Source: Burkholderia aenigmatica
GTDB lineage: Bacteria > Pseudomonadota > Gammaproteobacteria > Burkholderiales > Burkholderiaceae
Assembly: GCF_902499175.1 (NCBI RefSeq)
Contig: NZ_CABVQC010000063.1
Location: 1 to 56,876, forward strand
DNA length: 56,876 nt
Reading direction: 5' to 3'
The notes beneath the pieces were generated by a model. It did not search any database. It was given only the letters and a program-made list of their open reading frames with translations, and was not told where the DNA came from. This document shows positions 35,801 to 44,143 of this stretch, in pieces; the stretch's first letter is position 1; each line of letters starts with the position of its first letter. The position numbers and the translations under genes are program-made.

Positions 35801-36606
35801 CCGACCTCATGCAGCAGTCGGCCCAGGTTGTTCCATACCTCCGCGAACGACGGATCGTGTGCGAGCACGTCGCGGTAACACGCTTCGGCCTCGCCGTATC
35901 GCTGCTGGGCGAACAGCACGTTGCCGAGGTTGCCTCGCGCCTCGCGCGCGTCGGGTTGCAGCGAAACCGCACGCCGGAAACAAGTCTCGGCTTCCGGCAA
36001 CCGTCCGAGCGTGTGAAGCAGCGTGCCGAACCGGTTGAGCGTCGCGGGGGCATTCGGCTCGTGCACGAGCGATTCCCGATAATGCTGCTCCGCTTCGCCG
36101 GCTCGCCCGAGCACTTGAAGCAGCATCGCCAGATCGGCATGCACCACGGCGTCGCCCGGGCGGGCGCTCACCGCCTCGCGCAACGTGCGTTCGGCTTCGG
36201 CGTGACGGCCCGTGACCTGCAGCAGCAGGCCGAGCCTGCGCAACACCGGACCATGACCGGGATGCAACGTCAATACGCGGCGGTAGCAGGCCTCCGCTTC
36301 ATCGAAGCGATGCCTGTCATGAAGCAGCAGGCCGAGATTGACGCACGCGTCCACGTTCTCGGGGTGAACCTCGATGGCTCGCCGGTAGCAATGCTCCGCC
36401 TCGCCGGCATTTCCTTCGTCTTCGAGCAGAATGCCGAGATTGTTCAGTGCCTCGGTGTGATCGGGGTAAAGCGCAATCGCCGCCCGGTAATGCCGCGCCG
36501 CATCCGCCGCCTGCCCGGCATGATGCGCGGCGACACCGGCTGAAAATTCCGCATTTGCCGCGCCGACGCGTGGCGCGTCGCTGCCCGTAACGTTGTGTTC
36601 GCTCAT
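32830..36606 (-). CDS. bifunctional TPR glycosyltransferase: GT9-like module fused to an OGT-like (GT41) module
   Basis: 1258 aa in four parts. TPRs fill about 1-310, with classic units such as TEALNNLGILLEDEGNAGEA. A GT9-like transferase follows (about 345-620: VVWPEQGFGDVVQFARYLP and DTSVAHVAGALGKPVWILS). A second TPR array spans about 640-880, and an O-GlcNAc-transferase/SPINDLY-type domain ends the protein (about 890-1245). That last domain has IRIGYFSSDFRTHP, NGHTMGARPTVFAARVAPVQ, YLGYPASTG, NDPVKLLPF and LDTVPFNAGATASCALWCG, which match the nucleotide-sugar site of GT41. No membrane segments. It probably glycosylates proteins in the cytoplasm; targets could be flagellin or surface proteins, but nothing here identifies them. 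Confidence 0.88.
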   Translation of the reverse strand: MSEHNVTGSDAPRVGAANAEFSAGVAAHHAGQAADAARHYRAAIALYPDHTEALNNLGILLEDEGNAGEAEHCYRRAIEVHPENVDACVNLGLLLHDRHRFDEAEACYRRVLTLHPGHGPVLRRLGLLLQVTGRHAEAERTLREAVSARPGDAVVHADLAMLLQVLGRAGEAEQHYRESLVHEPNAPATLNRFGTLLHTLGRLPEAETCFRRAVSLQPDAREARGNLGNVLFAQQRYGEAEACYRDVLAHDPSFAEVWNNLGRLLHEVGRLDEAAAALRHALTLDHDRVPTTFNLSLVLLAMGQYEAGWRHYEARFEPSSHWGDASSYRVLACLPAPRWQGEPLDGKSLVVWPEQGFGDVVQFARYLPLLRQRGVSRLTVVCPAALTRLIATVDGVDRCVGIDEAATLPAHDYAIPIMSLPLRCGTTLDTIPATVPYLHVPAPLVEHWRSSVPAAGLKVGLVWAGDPRPDQPQAHATDRRRSLPASAYLPLLQIPGVSFVSLQKGETTRRQIDTIPPSLRPVDPMAHVRDFADTAAIIAHLDLVITVDTSVAHVAGALGKPVWILSRFDGCWRWLADRDDSPWYPRTRLFRQSEPGQWSDVVERVAGTLEHLRDERNASRVSAASQEELDRQFSQGLQLCQQRRLAEAVAYYDAVLSTAADPSVRAYLLGYRAQSLNGLGRVDEALEQTDQALQLDPSQLSALCTRAYALLLKQQFQLCLECCDRGLAFHPDRIELLHNRTAALAGLMCNEAALETSERILAQNPNDARALNNSAVMLDRLARYDEAARRYKRAVAVNPDEPWVLGALLTAQLRTFDWDGLDGLQQDIASRVAEGRPTIEPFRYLAVCADPQQQLDAARIYVAHRVPRPATHSVFRAAGMPREKIRIGYFSSDFRTHPMMELMAEVFELHDREQFEIHAFSFFNDPRDPAQMRARTAFDRFHDVDGMTSDEIVATALNETLNIAIDLNGHTMGARPTVFAARVAPVQIAYLGYPASTGADHIDYILADEVVIPRTHRHFYSEQVIYLPGSFQPNDRHREQPGRQLDRSAYGLPAHGFVFSCFNDPVKLLPFMFERWVSILKAVDGSVLWLHCRDSGIAQDNVRREAAARGLDPDRIVFAPRVPLAEHFARQACADLFLDTVPFNAGATASCALWCGLPVLTVPGDTFASRYGASLLAALGLPELIAPDLDAYEASAVDLARSPRRLDAIRQKLRDARDRSPLFDTRRFVHHLEHAYRIVVQRYASGLPPDTLDLTNAD

Positions 36607-37021
36607 GTTCGACTGGATGGGTGACGCGTCGCCATTGCCATCGGTTCATTCGACCCGGTGCCCCGCTCCGGAACAAGCCCGGTAGATGCTTCGGAAACCG
36701 ATCAGGGTCATATTTCGTGCCGGAACGGCAATGCTGCGACTGCGGCCATGCCGGAGCGCGGCATTCACGCACGCCACCGACGACAAGGTGCCCGATTATT
36801 ATCACGGCGCGACATCCCGATGCAGCATAAAAATGCGTCGCTGCCCGCGACATTTGTTAAATAGCTTGAATGACCGTCAACGGGCCAATGATTTGCCGTA
36901 CTATCCGGCCGTCATCCTGGCTGATGCCGAACACGGTCGACCGACCTCGGGCAACGGCCGTGGTTTTTATTTTCGGGAGCTCGAGCCGGGCGCCGATTTC
37001 ATTCGAACGCTAGGACCGATC
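36607..37021. other. divergent intergenic region
   Basis: Separates the giant glycosyltransferase gene from a small membrane protein gene. An AT-richer stretch around 36850-36910 may hold promoters. No gene is recognised. Confidence 0.4.
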
Positions 37022-37342
37022 ATGTTTCAGTCCCCCGGAGATTCCTTCGTCAATGGTTCGTTGCTGGGCCTGTGCGTCGAGGTTCCGCTTGCCGCGATCG
37101 TTTCGCTGGCGATGCACGGCGTCGACTGGAACGGACAGCGCATCGCGATGCTCATCGCCACGCCGGTCCTGCTCGCGTGCATCGCCCTGCTGACCCGGCC
37201 GGTCGCATTCAGCACGGTATGGAAGCACAAACGCTCGCCGTTCGAGCTCGACGACAATGTGCGCGCGTCGATTTACGGCCGACTCTGCGGGATTGTGATC
37301 GGCGTCGTGTTCGGCATCATGGTGGCGACGACGTTCGCCTGA
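37022..37342 (+). CDS. small inner-membrane protein, 106 aa
   Basis: Three hydrophobic segments are visible: around VEVPLAAIVSLAMHG, around IAMLIATPVLLACIALLT and at the end (LCGIVIGVVFGIMVATTF). A polar loop with KHKRSPFELDDN lies between the second and third. I do not recognise the family. AGGA lies eight bases before the ATG at 37022; the frame is open further upstream but without a ribosome site. It stands alone. Confidence 0.65.
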   Translation: MFQSPGDSFVNGSLLGLCVEVPLAAIVSLAMHGVDWNGQRIAMLIATPVLLACIALLTRPVAFSTVWKHKRSPFELDDNVRASIYGRLCGIVIGVVFGIMVATTFA

Positions 37343-37476
37343 TCCGGTCACGCAGGCATTTACGGCGAGGCTCACGCCGCGCGTGAAGCCTGGTTCGCGG
37401 ACGGATAGCCGCGCTTTCGACAGCGCGTGTTCGCCCGAATTTCCCGCTTACCTGAGCGTCTTCTCGTGGCTTCCGA

Positions 37477-38475
37477 TCACGTCGCCGCCAGCAGCGCGTT
37501 GAACGACGTATCCCAGAGCGGCGCGACATTGGCCGGCCCATCCAGCACACCGATCCGCGCAAACACATCCGCGACCTGCTGATGCTGCGCCACCACGTCG
37601 GGCGTGACCGGCAGCAGCGCATAGTCTTCGCTGCGCTGGTCGAACATCGCGACGAGATCGGCAACCGGCACGCGCGTCTCGCGGTTCTGCGCGAGCGCAT
37701 GGTCGCGGACATGCCCGTTCGCCCACGCATACGCGCGCCGAAACCGCAGCAGCAGATCGCCCGTCGCCGCACGACGGCGCGCATCGTCGAGCGTGCGCGG
37801 GTTCGCATAGACCGGAAAATTGCCCGACAGATAGCCGTTCCCCGTCTTCAGTACCCGCGCACCGTAGCGATTGCGCGCGAGCTGGCCGTTGTAGCCGTAG
37901 ATCGCCCATGCGTCGATATCGCCGCGGTCGTAGGCGGATAACCCGTCGGTCGGCGACAGGTTGATCGGCTGGATGTCGTCGAAGCCCAGGCCAGCCTCCG
38001 TGAGCTGGCGATACAGGAAGTAGTGCGATGTCGTTGCACGCACGTACCCGACGCGCTTGCCCTTCAGATCCGCAATGCTGTGGATCGACGTATCCTTGCG
38101 CGCGAGCGTGACCTGGTTGTTGAGGTCTTCGCGCACGCGGGTGATGAGCCGGACGTTGGCCTTCTGGCGCGCAGCGAACACGGCCGGAATTTCGCTACCC
38201 GAACCGATGTCGAGCGCATCCGCATTGAGCGCCTCGATGTGCAGTACGCCGTTGTTCAGCTCGCGCCAGTCGATCCGATAAGGCGTGTCGGCCAGCCCGG
38301 CCGCCTGCAGCAGCGCGCGCCAGCCGCCCTTGTAGGTCGCGACGCGCAACGTGGTACCGGCGAGATCGGGAGTGACGGCGGCCGCCGCGAATGCGCCCTT
38401 CGCGGCGAACGGGGCCGCCACGACCGCGGTGCCGGCCAGCAGCAAACGGCGGCGTGCCGCCGAAATGGACGACAT
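37477..38475 (-). CDS. ABC transporter substrate-binding protein, aliphatic sulfonate (SsuA) type
   Basis: 332 aa. A signal sequence with paired arginines (RRRLLLAGTAVVAAPFAA) suggests possible Tat export. The mature part follows the SsuA/TauA plan: LRVATYKGG at the start, GSGSEIPAVFAAR, then LKGKRVGYVRATTSHYFLYR and SAYDRGDIDAWAIYG. Relatives bind alkanesulfonates, taurine or similar sulfur compounds in the periplasm. No permease or ATPase gene is adjacent, so it must share a transporter encoded elsewhere. AGGAG precedes the ATG at 38475. It is co-directional with and 50 bases downstream of the DUF3088 gene. Confidence 0.85.
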   Translation of the reverse strand: MSSISAARRRLLLAGTAVVAAPFAAKGAFAAAAVTPDLAGTTLRVATYKGGWRALLQAAGLADTPYRIDWRELNNGVLHIEALNADALDIGSGSEIPAVFAARQKANVRLITRVREDLNNQVTLARKDTSIHSIADLKGKRVGYVRATTSHYFLYRQLTEAGLGFDDIQPINLSPTDGLSAYDRGDIDAWAIYGYNGQLARNRYGARVLKTGNGYLSGNFPVYANPRTLDDARRRAATGDLLLRFRRAYAWANGHVRDHALAQNRETRVPVADLVAMFDQRSEDYALLPVTPDVVAQHQQVADVFARIGVLDGPANVAPLWDTSFNALLAAT

Positions 38476-38525
38476 CGGATACTCCTGTGTGTCGGTCGAT
38501 CGGATGGGACGTGAAAACCGCCGCG

Positions 38526-38870
38526 TCAATGCAGCGCTGGAAATCCGTGGCGCTCGGCCAGCAGCTCGAGGATGCGGCGCGCGTCGGTGACGAAGCGCAC
38601 GTCGCCGAGCGTCTGTGCGTCGTCCGGTGCCGGCTGATCGCGGCCGAGCACGAGGACCGGCAGCCCCTGGTGCGCATCGTCGAGCGCGTCGATCACCGCG
38701 TGCCGCGGCCGCTCGAAGCCGACGCGTTTCACGTCGATGCGGCCTGCGCGATCCGGCGTGCTCGCGAGCAGCCCCTCGATCGACAGCCCATGCGGACAGA
38801 CGAAGCGCCGGCCCGGATGCTTCGGATCGGCAAAGCCCGGCTCCAGCAAAAACAGCACATCGCGACTCAT
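38526..38870 (-). CDS. DUF3088 family protein
   Basis: 114 aa soluble protein. It has the look of DUF3088: an opening strand MSRDVLFLLEPGFAD, then RFVCPHGLSIEGLLAS and a thioredoxin-like continuation (DVKRVGFERPRHAVIDAL, later LPVLVLGRD). The C-P-H-G phrase near residue 25 stands where a thioredoxin-like fold has its active site, and the family may be a divergent redox or glutaredoxin-like group. ATG at 38870 is chosen because GGGAG precedes it. First gene of a two-gene unit with the sulfonate-type binding protein, suggesting a part in sulfur metabolism. Confidence 0.75.
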   Translation of the reverse strand: MSRDVLFLLEPGFADPKHPGRRFVCPHGLSIEGLLASTPDRAGRIDVKRVGFERPRHAVIDALDDAHQGLPVLVLGRDQPAPDDAQTLGDVRFVTDARRILELLAERHGFPALH

Positions 38871-39356
38871 GTGAAACGGCTCCCGTGTTCGTTGTTCAGC
38901 CGGGACGAACGCGCGCTTGCGCACCCTTCGGTTCCCGGAGCATGCCGGCACGAGGCCGGATGCCCGACTCTACCGTTACCCGTCTCACGGCCCTACCAAC
39001 GTTTTGCGGAATCGATATGCGGATGCACGTAGCGCATCGGCCACCCGCCGCACAGCGTGCGTTGCATAAAAACATCGTGTGCCGGTCCAGATGTATTGCG
39101 GATATCGAACCATTTCATCGATCGATATGACGACGCCCGTGCGTTTCCGGCGCTCGACGTTCGCCGTTCGCGCGACGCGGCCGCCGCAGCAGGGGTACCG
39201 GACGCAATCGCGACGCCCATGCCGGGCTAGCGGCAACGCACATTGCAAATCGGCCGCGCCGCGATTTACAAACCACGGATCGGCCGTTCGCCGGCGCGAC
39301 CGTCGTCCATAGCATCGTGATCCTCGCAGACGTACCCATAAAAACAGAGGATAGTC
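38871..39356. other. divergent intergenic region before the porin
   Basis: 486 bases between the DUF3088 gene and the porin. It must hold both promoters. I find no gene and no convincing operator. Confidence 0.4.
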
Positions 39357-40541
39357 ATGATCAAAAAATCGGTAGTCCTGGGTTTGGTTTCGATCGCTTC
39401 GGTCAGCGCGCAGGCGCAGAGTTCGGTCACGTTGTACGGCGTCGTCGATGCCGGTTTCGCTTATACGAACAATCAGGGCGGCGCGAGCAACATCCAGCAG
39501 ACGAGCGGCAAGCTGAGCGGCAGCCGCTGGGGCCTGAAAGGCGTGGAAGATCTCGGCGGCGGCCTGAAGGCGGTCTTCACGCTCGAAAGCGGCTTCCGGC
39601 CAAGCGACGGCGGGCTCGGCCAGGGTGGCCGCCTGTTCGGGCGCTCCGCGTACGTGGGTCTGGCCAAGTCGGGCATCGGCACGCTCACCTTCGGCCGCCA
39701 GTACGAGCCGATCACCGACCTGGTCGCGCAGTACTCGGGGTCCGGCTTCTGGTCGCCGGCCACGCATGTGGGCGACAACGACAACATGAACCAGAGCTTC
39801 CGGCTCAACAACGCGGTGAAGTTCCGCAGCGACACGATCGCCGGCTTCACGGCCGACCTGCTCTATGCGTTCAGCAACCAGGCCAACGGCGGCGCGGGCA
39901 CCGGGTTCTCGAACAACAACGCGTGGGGCGCGTCGGCGAACTACGTGAACGGCCCGTTATCGGTGGGCGCCGGCTATGTGCGCTTCAATCATCCGAATTC
40001 GACGTCGAATACCAGCGGCGCCGTGGGCGGCGCGACCTCGACCACCGGCAACGACTACAGCGGCGCGTTCTTCTACGGACTGAACGGCGGCGTGCGCAAG
40101 CAGCAGATCGGCGTGGTGGGCGCGAACTACGCGCTCGGCCGGGCGACGCTCGGCTTCGCGTGGAGCCACACGCAGCTCGACTATCTCGACGGCTCGTCGC
40201 GCAAGTTCAACAACTACGACGTGAACGCGCGTTACCAGATCACGCCGGCGGCCACGCTGATCGGCGTCTATACGTTCACCGACGGGCGCGCGAGCGGCCT
40301 GCCGGGCACCGGCGGCCAGACGCTGAAGCCGCGCTGGCACCAGTTCACGCTCGGATTCGACTATGCGTTGTCGAAGCGCACCGACCTCTACCTGTCCGGC
40401 ATCTACCAGCTCGCGGCCGGCGATCCGAGCACGGCAACGGCGGGCGGTTATCGCACGATCGCTGCGATCTCGAACATCGGCAGCGCGTCGTCGACCAACC
40501 GCCAGGTCGCGCTCGTCAGCGGGCTGCGCGTGAAGTTCTGA
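39357..40541 (+). CDS. trimeric outer-membrane porin (Gram-negative porin 4 family)
   Basis: 394 aa. After a ~20-residue signal peptide (cleavage after AQA) the mature protein opens with SSVTLYGVVDAGFAYTNN and continues SGSRWGLKGVEDLGGGLKAVF, the hallmark of Burkholderia/Neisseria porins. Repeating amphipathic strands follow, and the last residue is phenylalanine (GLRVKF), the signal for outer-membrane insertion by the BAM complex. It should form a diffusion pore for small anions or organic solutes. GAGGA precedes the ATG. Its position between the sulfonate-binding protein and the SfnG-like enzyme suggests it may admit organosulfur compounds; that is inference. Confidence 0.92.
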   Translation: MIKKSVVLGLVSIASVSAQAQSSVTLYGVVDAGFAYTNNQGGASNIQQTSGKLSGSRWGLKGVEDLGGGLKAVFTLESGFRPSDGGLGQGGRLFGRSAYVGLAKSGIGTLTFGRQYEPITDLVAQYSGSGFWSPATHVGDNDNMNQSFRLNNAVKFRSDTIAGFTADLLYAFSNQANGGAGTGFSNNNAWGASANYVNGPLSVGAGYVRFNHPNSTSNTSGAVGGATSTTGNDYSGAFFYGLNGGVRKQQIGVVGANYALGRATLGFAWSHTQLDYLDGSSRKFNNYDVNARYQITPAATLIGVYTFTDGRASGLPGTGGQTLKPRWHQFTLGFDYALSKRTDLYLSGIYQLAAGDPSTATAGGYRTIAAISNIGSASSTNRQVALVSGLRVKF

Positions 40542-40933
40542 CGGTATGCGCATCGGGCACGGCGCAGCATGGTGCGATAAGCAAAGCGGGAATCGTTGTT
40601 TGCCGCGCCGTGCCCGGTTGTCGAGAATGGGCGTTTCCCCGCGTGCGGTACGCGTTTGACCATGATCGACGCTTGTTTTCCTCTCCGCGCACCGCTCAGC
40701 AACCGGCGGGCGGTACTACGCCGGCTCGGCAGCGAATGGGCGGCAGCGATGCTGACTGCCGGCGGTGCGCTCGCGAGCCAGCCGCCCGCCCTGCTCTATC
40801 TACTCGACGTGCCGCGGTGGACGTGCGCGCCCGCGCCACCCTACGGCGTACCGGGGCCGCACGAACGCGACGCGATCCGTCGCAGCGCCCATCGTTGTCG
40901 TCCGGTGCGTAGCCAACCCGCAAGGAAGCCCTC
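40542..40933. other. intergenic region before the SfnG-like gene
   Basis: A possible plus-strand frame from ATG at 40662 runs into the next gene, but it lacks a ribosome site and a recognisable fold, so I leave it uncalled. Promoter sequence for the monooxygenase is expected here. Confidence 0.35.
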
Positions 40934-42121
40934 ATGAGCGTCACCTCCCTCGCCACGCTGGTCGCGCCGACGCCGTTCGTCGACGTTCGCTCGCCGGCGG
41001 ATTTCCCCGACAGCCCGGTGTCGCGCGTCCTCGCTCAGCCGTTGATGCTCGGGCTGTTCCTGCCGATCCAGGCCGGCGGCTGGAGCGCGTCGACGCTGCC
41101 GCGCACGACCGACTGGACGTTCGACTACAACGCCGACCTGGTCGCGCGCGCGGAGGCGCTCGGCTTCGATCTCGTGTTCGCGCTGTCGCAGTGGCTGCCG
41201 AAAGGCGGCTACGGCGGCGTGTTCGACGGCCACGCGCTCGACTCGTTCATGACGCTGGCCGCGCTGACCGCGCGTACCGAACGGATCATCCTCGTCGCGA
41301 CGAGCCACGTGCTCTACGGGCCGTGGCATCCGCTGCATTTCGCGAAATTCACCTCGACGCTCGATCACATCTCGCGCGGGCGCTGGGGCATCAACGTCGT
41401 GACCGGCCACCGCGCGGTCGAGCACGAGATGTTCGGCTGGAACCGGATCGAGCACGACCGGCGTTACGACATGGCCGCCGAGTTTCTCGATGCGGTCCAG
41501 CAGTTGTGGGCGCAACCGGACAATTTCAGCTACACGCCCGCGCTGTCGAGCTGGCGGCTGGGCGGTGCATTCGTGACGCCGAAGCCGTGCCATGGCCGCC
41601 CGCTGCTGATCAACGCGACGGGCTCCGACGCGGGCATCGACTTCGCGGCACGCTATTCGGACATCGTGTTCGTCACGAGCCCGGCCGGCCCCGACGCCGA
41701 ACGCGCGCTCGATGCGCTGCCCGCGCATACCGCACGCGTGAAGGCCGCCGCCGCGGCGCGCGGCCGCACGATCCGGACGCTGCTCAACCCGCTCGTGATC
41801 TGCCGCGAAACGGCGGCCGAAGCGCGCGCGTACCGCGACGCGATCGTCGCGCATGCGGACGAAGGCAGCTTCCACCGCTTCGACAGCGATGCCCATGCCT
41901 GGCGCGGCGGATTCGAGCAGCGCTCGCAGGCCGCGGCGCGCGCGATCGGCGGCAATATCTCGATCACGGGCTCGCCGGACGAAGTCGCCGATACCATCGT
42001 GCGACTGCACCGTGCAGGCATCGACGGCATCCAGTTGAGCTTCTACGACTTCAAGCCCGATCTCGACTTCTTCGGCGAGCGCGTGCTGCCGCTGCTGCGC
42101 GACGCCGGCCTGCGGCGCTGA
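40934..42121 (+). CDS. sfnG: FMNH2-dependent monooxygenase, SfnG-like (LLM family)
   Basis: 395 aa bacterial-luciferase-like (LLM) flavin enzyme with a TIM-barrel fold. LMLGLFLPIQAGGWS and DWTFDYNADLVARAEALGFDLVFALSQWLPKGGYGG resemble dimethylsulfone monooxygenase SfnG; TSHVLYGPWHPLHFAKF and GRWGINVVTGH belong to the flavin site of this group. SfnG splits dimethylsulfone to methanesulfinate, which is then used as a sulfur source; alkanesulfonate monooxygenase SsuD is a close relative, so the exact substrate is uncertain. AAGGA precedes the ATG. Reduced flavin must come from a reductase encoded elsewhere. Convergent with the SfnB-like gene, 39 bases away. Confidence 0.8.
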   Translation: MSVTSLATLVAPTPFVDVRSPADFPDSPVSRVLAQPLMLGLFLPIQAGGWSASTLPRTTDWTFDYNADLVARAEALGFDLVFALSQWLPKGGYGGVFDGHALDSFMTLAALTARTERIILVATSHVLYGPWHPLHFAKFTSTLDHISRGRWGINVVTGHRAVEHEMFGWNRIEHDRRYDMAAEFLDAVQQLWAQPDNFSYTPALSSWRLGGAFVTPKPCHGRPLLINATGSDAGIDFAARYSDIVFVTSPAGPDAERALDALPAHTARVKAAAAARGRTIRTLLNPLVICRETAAEARAYRDAIVAHADEGSFHRFDSDAHAWRGGFEQRSQAAARAIGGNISITGSPDEVADTIVRLHRAGIDGIQLSFYDFKPDLDFFGERVLPLLRDAGLRR

Positions 42122-42160
42122 CGTCAGGAAGGCGGGGCGGCGCGCGCCGGCACGGCTAGG

Positions 42161-43378
42161 TCAGAACACCCGGCCTTCCGTCAGGTGCGTCGTCACGCCG
42201 TTCAGCTCGTAGTCGCCGATCACGCGCGCCTTGTGCAGCAGCGGGTTGTGACTGAAGATCGTGCGCAGGTTGCGCCAGTGCCGGTCGAGGTTGTGTTCGC
42301 GCGCCGTCGCCGATGCGCCGCCGACTTCGAACAGCCGCTCCGCCGCATGCAGCGCAAGCTTGCTGACGATGAGCTGCGTGCGCGCCGTGGCGAGCGCACT
42401 GTCGAGCACCAGCGCGTGCGCATCGGCATCGCCGGCTTCGATCGCGTCGGCGGAGCGGTCGAGCGCTCGCGCGTTTTCGCGGACGAGCCCGTCGATCGCG
42501 TGGCTGTGCGCGGACAGCTCGCCGACGACCTGCTGGATGAATTGATCGTCGCGCGCGGTCGGCGCCGGGCTGTGCAGCGCCGGGCGGCCGTGCGCGAGCA
42601 CGTAGCGGCGCGCATCGGCGACCACGTTGCGCACGATGCCCGCGCCGGTCGCGACGAGATGCAGTTGCCGCAGCGCGCCGCAATGGCGTCCGACGAGCGT
42701 CGAGCCGTCGCGCGCGGCCACTTCATCCGCGAACACCTGCACGTCGTCGAGCAGCAGGCTGCCGCTCGCGGTCATGCGCTGGCCCATGCCGTCCCAGTCG
42801 TCGAGCACCTGCACGCCGTCGCGCGCGACCGGAATGATCACGGCGACTGCGTCGCCCTGTTCGTTTTCCACATTGACGCGTGCGAAGTCGGCAAACGCGG
42901 TGCCGGTCGAGTAGTATTTGCGGCCCGTCACGCGATAGTGATCGCCGTCCCGGCGCAGCACGGCGGTGTTCTCGCCGGGCCGCGACGTGCCGCGTTCGGT
43001 CGACGCGCCGCCGAAGATCGCGCCGGCCCGCGCACGTTCGAGCTGCACGTCGTTGAACGGCGTGCGCGGCGACAGCCGCAGCGTCTCGGTCTGGTCGTAG
43101 TGGATCCGCAGCGCGTGCGCGAGATTCGAATCGGCGGCGGCCAGCGTCGCAATCGTGTCGAACAGATCGACGAGCGTGCCGCCGAGGCCGCCGCGTGCGA
43201 CCGGAATCCGCAGCACGCCCAGCGCCGAGCGGCGGAAGATCGCGAAACCCTCGAACGGCAGCTCGCGCCGCGCCTCGCGTGGCGCGGCATCCTGTCCGAT
43301 CGCATTCGCGAGATCGGGCAGCGCGGCGAGCGCGGCGCGCAACGCGGCGCGCGGATCGACGGCATCACGGGCAGTCAT
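42161..43378 (-). CDS. sfnB: SfnB-like acyl-CoA-dehydrogenase-fold oxidoreductase
   Basis: 405 aa flavoprotein of the acyl-CoA dehydrogenase superfamily, in the branch with SfnB and DszC used in sulfur acquisition. Visible elements: RIPVARGGLGGTLVDLFDTIA, HYDQTETLRLSP, the flavin region KYYSTGTAFADF, DWDGMGQRMTASGSLLLDDV and a closing RHWRNLRTIFSHNPL. The family usually acts as an FMN-dependent monooxygenase or dehydrogenase on organosulfur or amine substrates. ATG at 43378 has AAGGA upstream; the longer open frame beyond is antisense noise. Together with the SfnG-like enzyme and the sulfonate-binding protein it indicates growth on organic sulfur when sulfate is scarce. Confidence 0.8.
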   Translation of the reverse strand: MTARDAVDPRAALRAALAALPDLANAIGQDAAPREARRELPFEGFAIFRRSALGVLRIPVARGGLGGTLVDLFDTIATLAAADSNLAHALRIHYDQTETLRLSPRTPFNDVQLERARAGAIFGGASTERGTSRPGENTAVLRRDGDHYRVTGRKYYSTGTAFADFARVNVENEQGDAVAVIIPVARDGVQVLDDWDGMGQRMTASGSLLLDDVQVFADEVAARDGSTLVGRHCGALRQLHLVATGAGIVRNVVADARRYVLAHGRPALHSPAPTARDDQFIQQVVGELSAHSHAIDGLVRENARALDRSADAIEAGDADAHALVLDSALATARTQLIVSKLALHAAERLFEVGGASATAREHNLDRHWRNLRTIFSHNPLLHKARVIGDYELNGVTTHLTEGRVF

Positions 43379-44143
43379 TCGGCAGGTCCTTGTTCGAGAA
43401 GATCGGGCGCTGCGTCGCGCGATCGCGGCATTCGCGAACCGCCGCATGCGCAGCATCGCAAAGTATAGGGACGCGCCCGGCGCGCGCGAAAAACCGATTT
43501 CAGCTTTTGTTATGCGTGTGCCGGGAATGGTCGTGCACCGTCGCGTCATGGTCGGATGCGCCGGCGCTGGCGCTGCGCGGTCGCGCGTGTCGAATACGAA
43601 CCGGGCCGATCGCGGCCGTCGCGACGCCGTCGACGGGGCGGGTACGTGCATCGCGTCGTCCGGATACCGGATGTCGATCAGCCCGTGCTCGTCGCGGATG
43701 CGTATCGGTGGCACGACCTCCACGCTCGCGCGGCCGGCGCCTTCGCACACGGCCGAGTGCGGGCCACATCGGCCTTGACGGCGGGCGGCCGGATGGCATT
43801 GGCCGCGATCGAGATCGAGATCGGATGGGTCGGGCTCGACGTGGTCAGCATGACGTGCATCGCGTACCAGCCGCCGTCCAGCCCCACGAATGAATGTCCC
43901 GAACAGGGGAACGTGCGTTTCCGCCCGCATTGCGGCGTCGTTCGTCGCTTGTCCCCCAAGGGGACTTCCTTCGGGGCGTTTGGCACGGCCAAACGGCGCT
44001 CCTCACTTCTTGCACTGCGAGCGGAAAGGCACCTTCGCAAGCCCGTTATTAGCGTGAACAGGCCCTAGGCGAGCACGTCGAGCAGACGTGCCCGCCCGGG
44101 CCTCCCGGCAATCATGGCACCCGCGGCCGCGTATCCTGCCGCG
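43379..44143. other. 765-base intergenic region with a hairpin-rich, possibly dispersed element
   Basis: No convincing gene. At about 43880-44060 the sequence changes character: GTCCCC-CAA-GGGGAC (43951-43965) is a perfect 6-bp hairpin with a 3-base loop, followed by further short GC inverted repeats. Its conceptual translations (for example SEERRLAVPNAPKEVPLGDK on the minus strand) strike me as phrases that recur as spurious proteins in Burkholderia genomes, which would mean a conserved noncoding repeat. That is recollection, not a search. Confidence 0.35.

Noticed and set aside
34774..36543. 589-codon plus-strand frame opposite the giant glycosyltransferase
   Set aside because: It mirrors the TPR repeats of the other strand, giving repetitive Arg-rich nonsense without a domain.
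40662..40937. Frame with a hydrophobic start just before the SfnG-like gene
   Set aside because: No ribosome site, and it overlaps the well-supported start of the monooxygenase gene.
43556..44068. 170-codon plus-strand frame before the lipoprotein gene
   Set aside because: No ribosome site, mixed composition and a hairpin-rich end; treated as part of a noncoding element.
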